Source: CADCVQ01 sp038260305
GTDB lineage: Bacteria > Actinomycetota > Thermoleophilia > Solirubrobacterales > Solirubrobacteraceae
DNA: 64,000 nt
Assembly (NCBI GenBank): GCA_038260305.1
Contig: JBBSNY010000015.1
Coordinates: 27,962 to 91,961, forward strand
Direction: 5' to 3'
Numbering within the stretch: the first letter of the stretch is position 1; the number at the start of each line of letters is the position of its first letter. The notes below the pieces were generated by a model, which searched no databases, was not told the origin of the DNA, and saw only the letters and a list, made by a program, of their open reading frames with translations. Below are positions 1 to 8,300 of this stretch, one piece after another. The position numbers and the translations under genes are program-made.

Positions 1-1
1 G

Positions 2-892
2 TTCGTGCTGTCGCTCGACACCGTCGCGACGGTCGGCTCGATTCCGGCGCCACTGGGGACCGGAGCGGAGCTCGTCAAGGTCCTGCTCATCATCTTCGGC
101 GTCGGTACGCTCTTCTACGCCCTCGTCACGGTCGCCGAGTTCTTCGTCGCCGGCCACCTCGGTGAGATTCTCGCCGAGCGGCGCACCCAGAAGATGATCG
201 ACTCGCTCACCGACCACTACATCGTCTGCGGCTTCGGGCGGGTGGGGCGCCAGGTCGCGCGCGACCTGACCGCCGCCGGGACGCAGTACGTCGTCATCGA
301 CTCCAACCCCGCGAGCCGCGAGCTCGCGCTGGCGGCTGGCGTACGCTTCCTCGAGGGCCCGCCGTCGGAGGACGAGCTGCTACGTGCCGCCGGCATCGAG
401 CGCGCCCGCGCGCTCGTCGCGTGCATGGACTCCGATGCCGAGAACATCTTCACGACGCTGACCGCGCGCGAGTTGCGCGGCGACATCGCGATCATCGCGC
501 GCGCCTCCGTCGAGGACTCCGAGAAGAAGCTGAAGCGCGCCGGCGCCGACCGGGTCATCTCGCCCTACAAGGCGAGCGGAACCGAGATGGCGCGGCTCGC
601 GCTGCATCCGCAAGTCAGTGGCACGGTCGACGTCGCGGCCGAGTACCGCATGGAGGAGATCGAGGTCGGTGCCGGCTGCGCGGGCATTGGCCAGACGGTC
701 GGCGAGGTCCGCGGCGGAGCGTTCATCGTCGGCGTGCGCCATAGCGACGGCTCGTTTCAGCCCGTCCCGCCGGCCGAGACGAAGCTCGGCACGGGCGACG
801 TCGTCATGGCGCTCGGCACGCCGAACACGCTCGAGCGCCTCGAGGCGCTGTTCGTGACCGCCGCGCGCGCGGCCGCCTCGCGCTCTTCCTGA
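2..892 (+). CDS. Potassium channel C-terminal part with TrkA-N/RCK domain (5' end cut by window)
   Basis: The reading frame is open to the window edge, so the first transmembrane helix and the start lie outside. Visible are the end of the pore loop (TVATVGSIP), one transmembrane helix (about residues 24-48), then a Rossmann-type TrkA-N domain with the nucleotide motif GFGRVG near residue 77, and a C-terminal TrkA-C-like segment ending in a GTGDVVMALG turn. The family forms tetrameric K+ channels gated by ligand binding to the cytoplasmic RCK ring. The pore signature is odd: the usual TVGYGD is TVGSIP here, so ion selectivity should not be assumed. argS follows after 29 bp on the same strand. 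Confidence 0.8.
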   Translation, partial: FVLSLDTVATVGSIPAPLGTGAELVKVLLIIFGVGTLFYALVTVAEFFVAGHLGEILAERRTQKMIDSLTDHYIVCGFGRVGRQVARDLTAAGTQYVVIDSNPASRELALAAGVRFLEGPPSEDELLRAAGIERARALVACMDSDAENIFTTLTARELRGDIAIIARASVEDSEKKLKRAGADRVISPYKASGTEMARLALHPQVSGTVDVAAEYRMEEIEVGAGCAGIGQTVGEVRGGAFIVGVRHSDGSFQPVPPAETKLGTGDVVMALGTPNTLERLEALFVTAARAAASRSS

Positions 893-921
893 GCGTCTGC
901 TCGCTGGCTACGCTGCGAAGC

Positions 922-2556
922 GTGGAGACTCCGCTATCCGAGCTGCGCGCCGCGGTGCGGTCGGCGTCCGTCGCGGTTGCCGGGTCGCGCGCCGGATCGC
1001 GCCCCGCGCCGACGCTCGAGCGCCCCAAGAAGGCCGGCTTCGGGGACTACGCGACGAACGCCGCGATGCTGCTGGCGCCGGTTGCCGGCGCGCCCCCGCG
1101 CGACGTCGCGGCGAAGCTCGCCGCCGAGCTCGCCTCGCTGCTCGGCGCGGCGCTCGACCGCGTCGACGTCGCCGGCCCCGGCTTCCTCAACCTCTTCCTG
1201 TCGGACGCCTGGTGCGTGCGCGCGCTGGACCACGTACTCGCCGCCGGCGACGGCTTCGGCGGCGGCGCCGCGGACCCGGTCGAGCGCATCGACGTCGAGT
1301 TCGTATCGGCGAACCCCACGGGCCCGATGACGGCGGCCGGCGGGCGCCACGCGTCCTATGGTGATGCGCTCGCCCGGCTGCTCGAGTTCAGCGGCCACGA
1401 GGTCTGCCGCGAGTACTACATCAATGACTTCGGCAGCCAGATCAGGCGCCTCGGCGAGTCGATCCAGGCGCGCGCACGGGGCGAGGCGGTTGCGGAGGGC
1501 GGCTACGAGGGCGACTACGTCGTGTCGCTCGCCGCGCAGATCGGCGATGCGGGGACCGGCGACATCGACGCGATCGCCCAGCAGGGCGTCGTCCTGCTGC
1601 TCGACGGCATCCGCGCGTCGATGCGGGCGATGCGAGTCGACTTTGACGTCTGGTTCTCGGAGGCGACCCTGCACGCGGGCGCGCCGACCGCGGTCGCCCG
1701 CACGTTCGAGGAGCTCGGTCGACGCGGCGAGACCTACCGCGCCGACGGTGCGCTGTGGCTGCGCACGACCGACCACGGCGACGACAAGAACCGCGTGCTC
1801 GAGCGCGGCAGCGGTGAGCACACGTACTTCGCGTCGGACATCGCGTATCACCTCGACAAGATCGAGCGCGGCTTTGACCGCCTGATCGACGTGTGGGGCG
1901 CCGACCACCACGGCTACGCGGCTCGAATGCAGGCCGCGTTCGAGGCGCTCGGACAGCGCAAGGACGCGCTCGAGCTCGTGATCATGCAGTTCGTCACCAT
2001 CGTCGAGCGCGGCGCGGCGACGTCGATGTCCAAGCGCCGCGGCGACTTCGTGACGCTCGACGAGCTCGTCGAGCTGATCGGCGTCGACGCGGTGCGCTTC
2101 TTCATGCTCCAGCGCTCGCACGACACGACCGTCGACCTCGATCTCGATCTGGCGCGCTCGCAGTCAAACGACAACCCCGTCTACTACGTGCAGTACGCCC
2201 ACGCGCGGATCGCGTCGATCCTCGGCCGTGCGGGGGAGGAGCGCGTCGCGCTGGCGCTGCGCGAGGCCGCCGGCTTCGAGGGATCGCTGCACGACTCCGA
2301 GCGCGCACTGATCAAGAAGCTGCTCGCATTCGGCGACGAGGTCTCCGAGGCGACCGCGCGCCGCGCGCCACATCGGATCGCGGCCTACGTGCTCGAGCTC
2401 GCGCAGACGTTCACGGCGTTCTACCGCGACTGCCAGGTGCTCGGCGCCGAGGGCGACGGCGTCGAGTCGCTGCGGCTCGCCCTCGGTGTCGCTGCACAGC
2501 GCACGATCGCCCGCTCGCTGGACCTCCTCGGCGTCAGTGCGCCGCAGGCGATGTGA
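922..2556 (+). CDS. argS: Arginyl-tRNA synthetase
   Basis: Charges tRNA-Arg in the cytoplasm. The 544-residue length is typical. An N-terminal Arg-S domain is followed by the class I catalytic core opening with SANPTGP, a KMSKS-like loop (MSKRRGDFVTLDEL), and a C-terminal DALR anticodon-binding domain (from about residue 420). The HIGH signature is degenerate: after SANPTGP comes MTAAGGRHASYGD where most bacterial enzymes have LHVGHxR. The GTG start lies 29 bp after the channel gene and leaves the N-terminal domain complete. The next gene is convergent. Identification is secure; the HIGH substitution is the only unusual feature. Confidence 0.95.
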   Translation: METPLSELRAAVRSASVAVAGSRAGSRPAPTLERPKKAGFGDYATNAAMLLAPVAGAPPRDVAAKLAAELASLLGAALDRVDVAGPGFLNLFLSDAWCVRALDHVLAAGDGFGGGAADPVERIDVEFVSANPTGPMTAAGGRHASYGDALARLLEFSGHEVCREYYINDFGSQIRRLGESIQARARGEAVAEGGYEGDYVVSLAAQIGDAGTGDIDAIAQQGVVLLLDGIRASMRAMRVDFDVWFSEATLHAGAPTAVARTFEELGRRGETYRADGALWLRTTDHGDDKNRVLERGSGEHTYFASDIAYHLDKIERGFDRLIDVWGADHHGYAARMQAAFEALGQRKDALELVIMQFVTIVERGAATSMSKRRGDFVTLDELVELIGVDAVRFFMLQRSHDTTVDLDLDLARSQSNDNPVYYVQYAHARIASILGRAGEERVALALREAAGFEGSLHDSERALIKKLLAFGDEVSEATARRAPHRIAAYVLELAQTFTAFYRDCQVLGAEGDGVESLRLALGVAAQRTIARSLDLLGVSAPQAM

Positions 2557-2574
2557 CGCCGGCGCCGGCGTCGT

Positions 2575-3597
2575 TCACGCACGCCGGTAACGGGACTCGA
2601 CGTACTCGTCGACCCAGTCGCGCGAGCTACGCCAGGTCCCGTCGGCGGCCTTCGCGGCCTGGAGTCTGCCGCGGGTCGCGGCAACCCGAAGGGCATTCGC
2701 GGAAAGCAGGTCGCTGGCCAGCGCGGGAAGCGGAACGAGGCGCGCGGGACCGGCGATCGCCGGCACGACGAACTTGTAGAGGTTGTCAAGCACGGCACGA
2801 GCGAGCAGCTCTCCGAGTGGACCGAAATCGCCGCCGTCCGCGCGACGCAGTGCCGCGAGGTATCTCGCCCGGCTGCCCTTGTAGATGATCGCGGGCGGGT
2901 ATCCGAGCCGAACCAGGAGCAGATTGAGAACGAGTCGGCCGGTGCGGCCGTTGCCGTCCAGAAACGGATGGATCTGCTCGAAGCGCGCGTGCAGCTCGGC
3001 GAGAGCTTCGGGCAAGAGCACGCGGGCGACATCTCCGAGACGCTGGGTTGCTCCGATCCAATCGCGCATCGAAGCGGGAACCTGGGGCCACGACGGCGGC
3101 TGCATGCCTCGTGGGAAGGGCTCGATGTCGTGCTCGCGAAACGCGCCGGGCCCTTCGCGTCCGGTGGCTTGTGGATGCGGCGCGACGTCCCACACGGGGG
3201 TCATCGCAAGCGAATGAATCCGCCGGATCTCGGCGAGCGAGATCACGTCGCCGTCCGACCACGTGTCGGGCTCGATGCCGCGGCCGTACACCCAGTCGGC
3301 CGCGTTGGCGTAGCCGCGGACCTCGAGGTACTCACTCAGCTCCTTGTTGCCGACGGCGCGTCCCTCGGCAAGCAGCACCTCGACCTGCTTGAGCACGAGG
3401 GTGTTGCCCTCGATGGCGGTTGAATGGTGCGCTTCCTCGAGCCAGATCCCGCGCCAGATGCCCGCGGCCTCGACGGGTGAAGGAAGGCCGCCAAGCCGGT
3501 CACGCAGCTCGCCGATCTGGACCGCCAATCGTTCGTAGACCTCACTGCGGGCCGGTCTGCCACGTGGGCGGACCCAAGGTTTGTTCGGTTCGACCAT
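2575..3597 (-). CDS. Fic family AMP-transferase-like protein
   Basis: 340 residues. The Fic core motif HPFLDGNGRTGR (residues 210-221) contains the catalytic His and the anion-binding loop. An N-terminal inhibitory-helix motif STAIEGN (59-65) matches the (S/T)xxxE(G/N) class of self-inhibited Fic proteins. The last 45 residues look like a small helix-turn-helix (GRLQAAKAADGTWRSSRDWV). Fic proteins move AMP or related groups onto target proteins; the target here cannot be told. It lies downstream of ccmG-ccmH on the same strand, but a 100-bp gap with repeated 12-mers suggests its own promoter and self-regulation. ATG start at 3597. Confidence 0.9.
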   Translation of the reverse strand: MVEPNKPWVRPRGRPARSEVYERLAVQIGELRDRLGGLPSPVEAAGIWRGIWLEEAHHSTAIEGNTLVLKQVEVLLAEGRAVGNKELSEYLEVRGYANAADWVYGRGIEPDTWSDGDVISLAEIRRIHSLAMTPVWDVAPHPQATGREGPGAFREHDIEPFPRGMQPPSWPQVPASMRDWIGATQRLGDVARVLLPEALAELHARFEQIHPFLDGNGRTGRLVLNLLLVRLGYPPAIIYKGSRARYLAALRRADGGDFGPLGELLARAVLDNLYKFVVPAIAGPARLVPLPALASDLLSANALRVAATRGRLQAAKAADGTWRSSRDWVDEYVESRYRRA

Positions 3598-3662
3598 GAC
3601 CCAAATGTACCGAACAAACGTCCTAATTGTGCGGTTGCGACAATTTCAATTGTACCGAACAA
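3581..3662. promoter_or_regulatory. Repeated operator-like motif upstream of the Fic gene
   Basis: TGTACCGAACAA occurs at 3606-3617 and again at 3651-3662, 45 bp apart in the same orientation. An inverted near-copy (TTGTTCGGTT) at 3581-3590 overlaps the start of the Fic gene. The stretch is distinctly AT-richer than its surroundings. The layout suits binding of a regulator over the Fic promoter, possibly the protein's own C-terminal helix-turn-helix. The function is inferred. Confidence 0.5.
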
Positions 3663-3701
3663 TCCCGGTGTTGCTGGCATCCAGCGCCGGGGCAACGTCG
3701 G

Positions 3702-4160
3702 TCAGGCGTAGCGGCCGAGATCCTCGTCGAGCCGGCGGGCGTCGGCGTCGCCCCGGCGCGGGGCGGCGTCGTCGCCGATGCCCGCCGGCGAGCGGCGCCG
3801 CCAGCTCGGCAACAGCAGCGCGAGCCCGCCGCCGAGGCCGAGCAGGAGCAGAAGCGGGATCGCGTACGCCGTCCAGCCGAAGCCCCCGCTGTCGGGCAGC
3901 GCGAGCACGTCCTCGCCGTACTCCGCGACGAGCGCGGCCTTGATCTGCTGCTTGTCGAGGCCGCGCGCGATGAAGCCGCGGATGAGCGCGCGCTCGCGGT
4001 CGGCCTGCCCGCTCTCGGCGATGTTCAGGGGGATCTTGCAGGTGGTGCACATGACCTCGTCCTCGATGTCGACGAGCGACGCCTTCGGCGCGACGGCGAG
4101 CGCGGCTGTGGGAGAGGCGAGCGCCGCGACGAGCGCGCACAGCAGCGCGACGCGTCTCAT
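3702..4160 (-). CDS. ccmH: Cytochrome c maturation protein CcmH
   Basis: 152 residues. A signal peptide (residues 1-22) is followed by a periplasm-side domain with the redox pair CTTC (C38, C41) in the CcmH/NrfF pattern, then a transmembrane segment near residues 105-122 and a charged tail. The protein keeps the CxxCH motif of apocytochrome c reduced in the System I pathway. The start chosen is the ATG at 4160, which overlaps the ccmG stop (ATGA) and gives a clean signal peptide; a longer frame upstream is only ccmG shadow. The rest of the visible system (ccmE, ccmF) is 9 kb away. Confidence 0.88.
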   Translation of the reverse strand: MRRVALLCALVAALASPTAALAVAPKASLVDIEDEVMCTTCKIPLNIAESGQADRERALIRGFIARGLDKQQIKAALVAEYGEDVLALPDSGGFGWTAYAIPLLLLLGLGGGLALLLPSWRRRSPAGIGDDAAPRRGDADARRLDEDLGRYA

Positions 4161-4705
4161 GACGATCCGAGCGCCTCGTCGAGCGCGGCGTCCATCTGCT
4201 TCTCGTCGATCCGCCCGCGGTGCAGCGCGGCGATGTGGCCGGTCGCGTCGATGACGAACGTCTCGGGCAGCTTGTTCGTGCCGTATTGCTCGGCGAGCTT
4301 CGTGCCGACGTCGCGGACGTTGTCGTAGCGCAGCCCGAACTTCTTCACGAAGTCGAGCGAGTCGGGCGTGGAGTCGTCGAACGTGACGCCGAGCACCGTG
4401 CCCCTGCCGCCTCGCTCGAGCCGGCGCTGTGCGGCGTCGAGGACGGGCACCTCCTTCTGGCATGGCCCGCACCACGAGGCCCAGAAGTTCACGACGACGA
4501 CCTTTCCGCGCAGGTCGGCGATCGATCGCGTGCCGCTCGCGCCGAGCAGCGGCAGCTCGCGGCTGGCGGCGACGGGCCGCTCCCCGCGGGCGACCGCCTG
4601 GTCGATCGAGGTGTCGTCGCTGCGCGACACGAGCCCGTACGCGAGCAGTCCGACGAGCGCGACGGCGGCGATGGCGGCGAGGATCGGGACGGCCAGGCGC
4701 TTCAC
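4157..4705 (-). CDS. ccmG: Thiol:disulfide interchange protein, TlpA/DsbE (CcmG) type
   Basis: 182 residues. One N-terminal membrane anchor (residues about 3-25) is followed by an exported thioredoxin fold with WCGPC active-site cysteines inside NFWASWCGPCQKEVP. The cis-Pro region is KLPETFVID. Together with CcmH it supplies reductant for heme attachment to apocytochrome c. The GTG at 4705 gives a normal anchor; the same frame opens at a TTG 48 bp upstream, which would add a Pro/Arg-rich tail of no likely use. It is translationally coupled to ccmH by a 4-bp overlap. Confidence 0.87.
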   Translation of the reverse strand: MKRLAVPILAAIAAVALVGLLAYGLVSRSDDTSIDQAVARGERPVAASRELPLLGASGTRSIADLRGKVVVVNFWASWCGPCQKEVPVLDAAQRRLERGGRGTVLGVTFDDSTPDSLDFVKKFGLRYDNVRDVGTKLAEQYGTNKLPETFVIDATGHIAALHRGRIDEKQMDAALDEALGSS

Positions 4706-4775
4706 GCCACCAGCGTAGAGCGGCGGCCGCGCGGGCCGCGCCGTCACGGCCAAGCGCCTAGAATCCGGCGAACGC

Positions 4776-4848
4776 GCGGACGTAGCTCAGTTGGCAGAGC
4801 GTTGGCTTCCCAAGCCAAAGGTCGCGGGTTCGACCCCCGTCGTCCGCT
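4776..4848 (+). tRNA. tRNA-Gly(CCC)
   Basis: A 73-nt cloverleaf. The acceptor stem GCGGACG pairs with CGTCCGC, with U as discriminator. The D arm is TAGCTCAGTTGG. The anticodon stem TTGGC/GCCAA encloses loop TTCCCAA with anticodon CCC, and the T arm has loop TTCGACC. CCA is not encoded. A TAGAAT box at 4759-4764 sits 12 bp upstream and is a plausible -10. Confidence 0.97.
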
Positions 4849-4975
4849 TCACACGAAGCTCCTGCAAATCGGCGAAGCTGCAGCGCTCATCGCGCGCCCG
4901 CGCGAGCGCCTGCGTATGGGACGACCGTCGCCGAGCTCAACGGGACGCTGCCAAGCACAGCCGTCGGGAACGGGA

Positions 4976-5374
4976 TCATCGACTCAGCGTGAGGTGCAGG
5001 TGGACCACGCCGTGGCGGGGGACGCGCACCGTCGACGGCCGCAGGACGGCGCCGGCCGGGGCGACGGGGGAGCCGGCGGCGGCTCGCCGCGGCGCGGCCG
5101 GCGATCGTGCCGAGATCGCGTACCGACCGGGTGCCAGCCGCAGCCGGAACGTCCTGCTCACGAGGACCGTCGCCGCGACGCGGCCACTGCGCTTGAAGCT
5201 CAGCTGCACGGCGGTCGCGGGCAGCTCGCACGGCTCTGCGCTCGGGCACGCGGCCGCCGCGGGCGCTGCCCGCGTCAGCGTGCCGATGACCGTCGGCGGC
5301 CGCTGCGCGGCGGCGCCCGGCACGAGCCAGGCACCGAGCGCCAGCGTGACGATCGACAGACTCCTTGGCGTCAC
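4976..5374 (-). CDS. Small secreted protein of unknown function
   Basis: 132 residues from a GTG at 5374 that overlaps the stop of the large BNR-repeat gene (GTGA), so the two are coupled. An N-terminal signal peptide (LSIVTLALGAWLVPGAAAQ) is followed by a short domain with two Cys (CPSAEPCELP) and alternating hydrophobic beta-type stretches ending in HGVVHLHLTLSR. No family is recognised. The position suggests it is an accessory of the upstream secreted protein. The frame extends further upstream, but that part is shadow of the BNR gene. Confidence 0.6.
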   Translation of the reverse strand: MTPRSLSIVTLALGAWLVPGAAAQRPPTVIGTLTRAAPAAAACPSAEPCELPATAVQLSFKRSGRVAATVLVSRTFRLRLAPGRYAISARSPAAPRRAAAGSPVAPAGAVLRPSTVRVPRHGVVHLHLTLSR

Positions 5375-8300
5375 GGTCCGAAGAACGTGTACACCCGTCC
5401 CACGAGGGCGGCCTTGTCGGCCGCCGATCCGTAGGCCTCGAGCGGGAACGCCAGGAACGCGACCTTGTAGGTCCCGGCGTAGGTCAGCGCGTCGGGTTCG
5501 CCGCCGTCGTCGGTGAAGGCGGTCAGCGCGCCTCCGTTGGGCGTGATCTCGTCCTCGAACGTCGCGCTCAGGACGTCGTGGTCGAGGGCGACCGATCCGA
5601 TCCCGTGGCTCACCGGGCTGCTCGAAACGCCGTGCACGGCGTCGGTCGGTTTGTCGTTCTGGGCCTCCGAGCCGTCCCACGTGATGTGCAGGTAATCGTG
5701 GACGAACGGCGACGTGCCGGCCGCCTGGTCGAGGATGTCCTGGCCGGACATCAGCAGCCGTCCGCCGCCGGTCAGGAACCCTTGCAGCCGTGCCTCGTAT
5801 GGCGCGATCGGCGCCGGGTAGCTGTTGCCCGTGAACCAGACGACGTTCGCGTGCGCGTTGAGGAACGTCTGCGTCAGGCGGGTGTCGGCTCCCAGGTCCC
5901 AGGTGTCGAACGTCTTGCCGGCCGCCGTCAGGGCCGCCGCGTAGATCGACTGGACGTCCGGGTTGTCGTTGTCGTTGTCGACGAGCAGCGTGGCGCGGGT
6001 CACCGCGACGATCTCGATCGTCGCGGAGTCCGACACTTTCGGCGTGGTAACCGACGCCGCCTTCACCGTCGCGGTGCTCGTGCCCGTGGCCCCGGACGGG
6101 ATGGTGGTCTTCACGCAGACGTCCACCGACTGGCCGGCGGTGACCGTCGGCGTCGTCGGCTGGGGATTCGTGCAGGTCGCATCCAGGAACGTGACGGGGA
6201 AGGACCCGCCGGAGCTCGACAGGGCGAAGTGGTCGGTCGCGTACCCGAGGTTGCGCACATGGATCTTGTCGAGCACGCTCTTACCGGGCTTGTTTCCGTC
6301 GGTCGTCGTCTTCGGGGTGACCGACACCGCGTTCTGCGGTGCGATCGGCGTCAGCACCGGCGATCCCGTCGTCACCGCGCCCTCCGCCGAGGTCGCCTGG
6401 ACTCCGTCGTTGACGACCGGCCCGTTGCCTCCGCCGGGTTTGATCGTGATCGACAGGTGCACGGACACCTCGCCACCCGCCGGGACCGTCAACCCGGACC
6501 AGCGGACGACGCGTCGCAGAATCGTGCCACCGTGGTCGGCTGACACGAACGCCATGCGGCCGTTCAGCGGGTCGGTGATCGTCACGCCGGTCGCGTCACG
6601 GTTGCCGATGTTCGCCAGGGTGATCGTGTAGTCGATCCTGCTGCCCGACCCGACCGGGATGTCACCGTCGGTCTTCGTCAGCACGAGCGCCGGCGCGGTG
6701 ACAGCGTCGTTGAGGCGGAAGGCGCCGCGCCCGTGCGTGCCGGCCGCGAGCGTGCGGTGCGACGGGTCGAGATCGAGCTGCCAGGTCGAGGACATCGGGA
6801 TCCCCGTGCCAAGCGGGAACCAGTCGCGGCCGCCGTCGGCCGTGACGAAGTTGCCGACGTCGGTGCCGACGTAGAGCGTGTTCGCGTACGCCGGGTCGAG
6901 GATGATCGAGTTGACCGGGCTGTCGGGGAGGTTGCCCGTGATGTCCCGGAACGACAAGCCGCCGTCGAGGGTCGCGAACACGTGCCCGCGCTGATTCGGG
7001 GTCGCGGCATTGAAGCCGGCGTAGGCGAGGTAGGCGATTCGGTAGTTGCTGCGATCGACCGCGATCTGCGTCACCGGCCGGTTGGGCAGGAGGCTGTTGT
7101 TCAGCCGCTTGAACGTCGGGTTCTCCGCGGTCTGGGCGTTCGTGGACAGGTAGACGTAGCCGTCGTCGGAGCCCGTGTAGACGGCGTCTCCGCCGCCGAC
7201 GCCGACTGCGGAGAGCAGGCAGCCGCGCGCGCCGTTGGGGGCGGTGCCCGCGCAGCCGCTCGTCAGGTCGCCGCTGATTGGCTTCCACAACACATCGCCC
7301 GCGCTGGCCGCCTTGGCGTTGTCGGTGCGATAGAGGCGGTACGTGCCGAGGAAGAGCTGCTGGTCATTGCGCTGATTCATGACCCACGGCACGTAGAACT
7401 CGGCCCGATCGTTGAGGTCGAGGCCGTTCGTGATGGACTGATTTGAGTAGAAGAACAGACCGCCGTCGTCGTAGCGGTACGGCGAGATGCCGAAGTAGGT
7501 GCCGAAGACGTAGTTCTCGTCGAGGGGGTCGACGAGCACCTGACCGCCGTCGCCGCTGGCGACGTCGAACCACGTCGGCGAGGAGCCGGACTTGCGCAGG
7601 GTCCCGTTGTCCTGGGTCCCGCCCCAGACGCGCGCCGGCACGGTCGGCACGTTGGCGATCGAGGTGAACTGGCTGATCGCCAGGTTCGTGCGCCCGGTAA
7701 CCGCGGCGGTGTCGGGATCGACGGATCCATTGAGGTCGCGCCAGGTGACCGCGCTCAGCGGATCGCTCGCGCTCGGGCGGCCGCCGCGGTCATCGCTCGC
7801 CCAGACGCCGCCATCGCTTCCGATCACGACGCGGTTGGTGTGCGCCGGATCGATCGCGACCGCATGGAAGTCGGGGTGCTGGTCCCAGCCGAGGTTTCGC
7901 CACGTCGTCCCCCCGTCGCTGCTACGGAAGATGCCGCCCGAGCCGATGTCGTAGTTGAACTGGCCGCCGACGTAGACGATGTTCGGGTTCGTCTGGTCGA
8001 CCTCGATGACGTTGTCGTAAATGCACTGCTCGGCGCAGTAGTCGTCGACGGAGTCGTCGCCGGTCCCGGCTGGCAGCAGCTGCCACGAGGCGCCGGCGTT
8101 GGTCGATTTGAACACGCGCGCGTGGTGGTTGTTGCCGGCGGGGTCCGTCCACCCGAAGCCGGCGTACAGGACGGCCTGCGCGACCCCGACGGGGTGCGAG
8201 AGCCCGAGCGAGAAGCGCGTCTGGCCGACGGGATCGACGGCGGGCAGCCCGTTCATGATCTTCGACCAGGTATGGCCGGCGTCGGTGCTCTTGTAGATCG

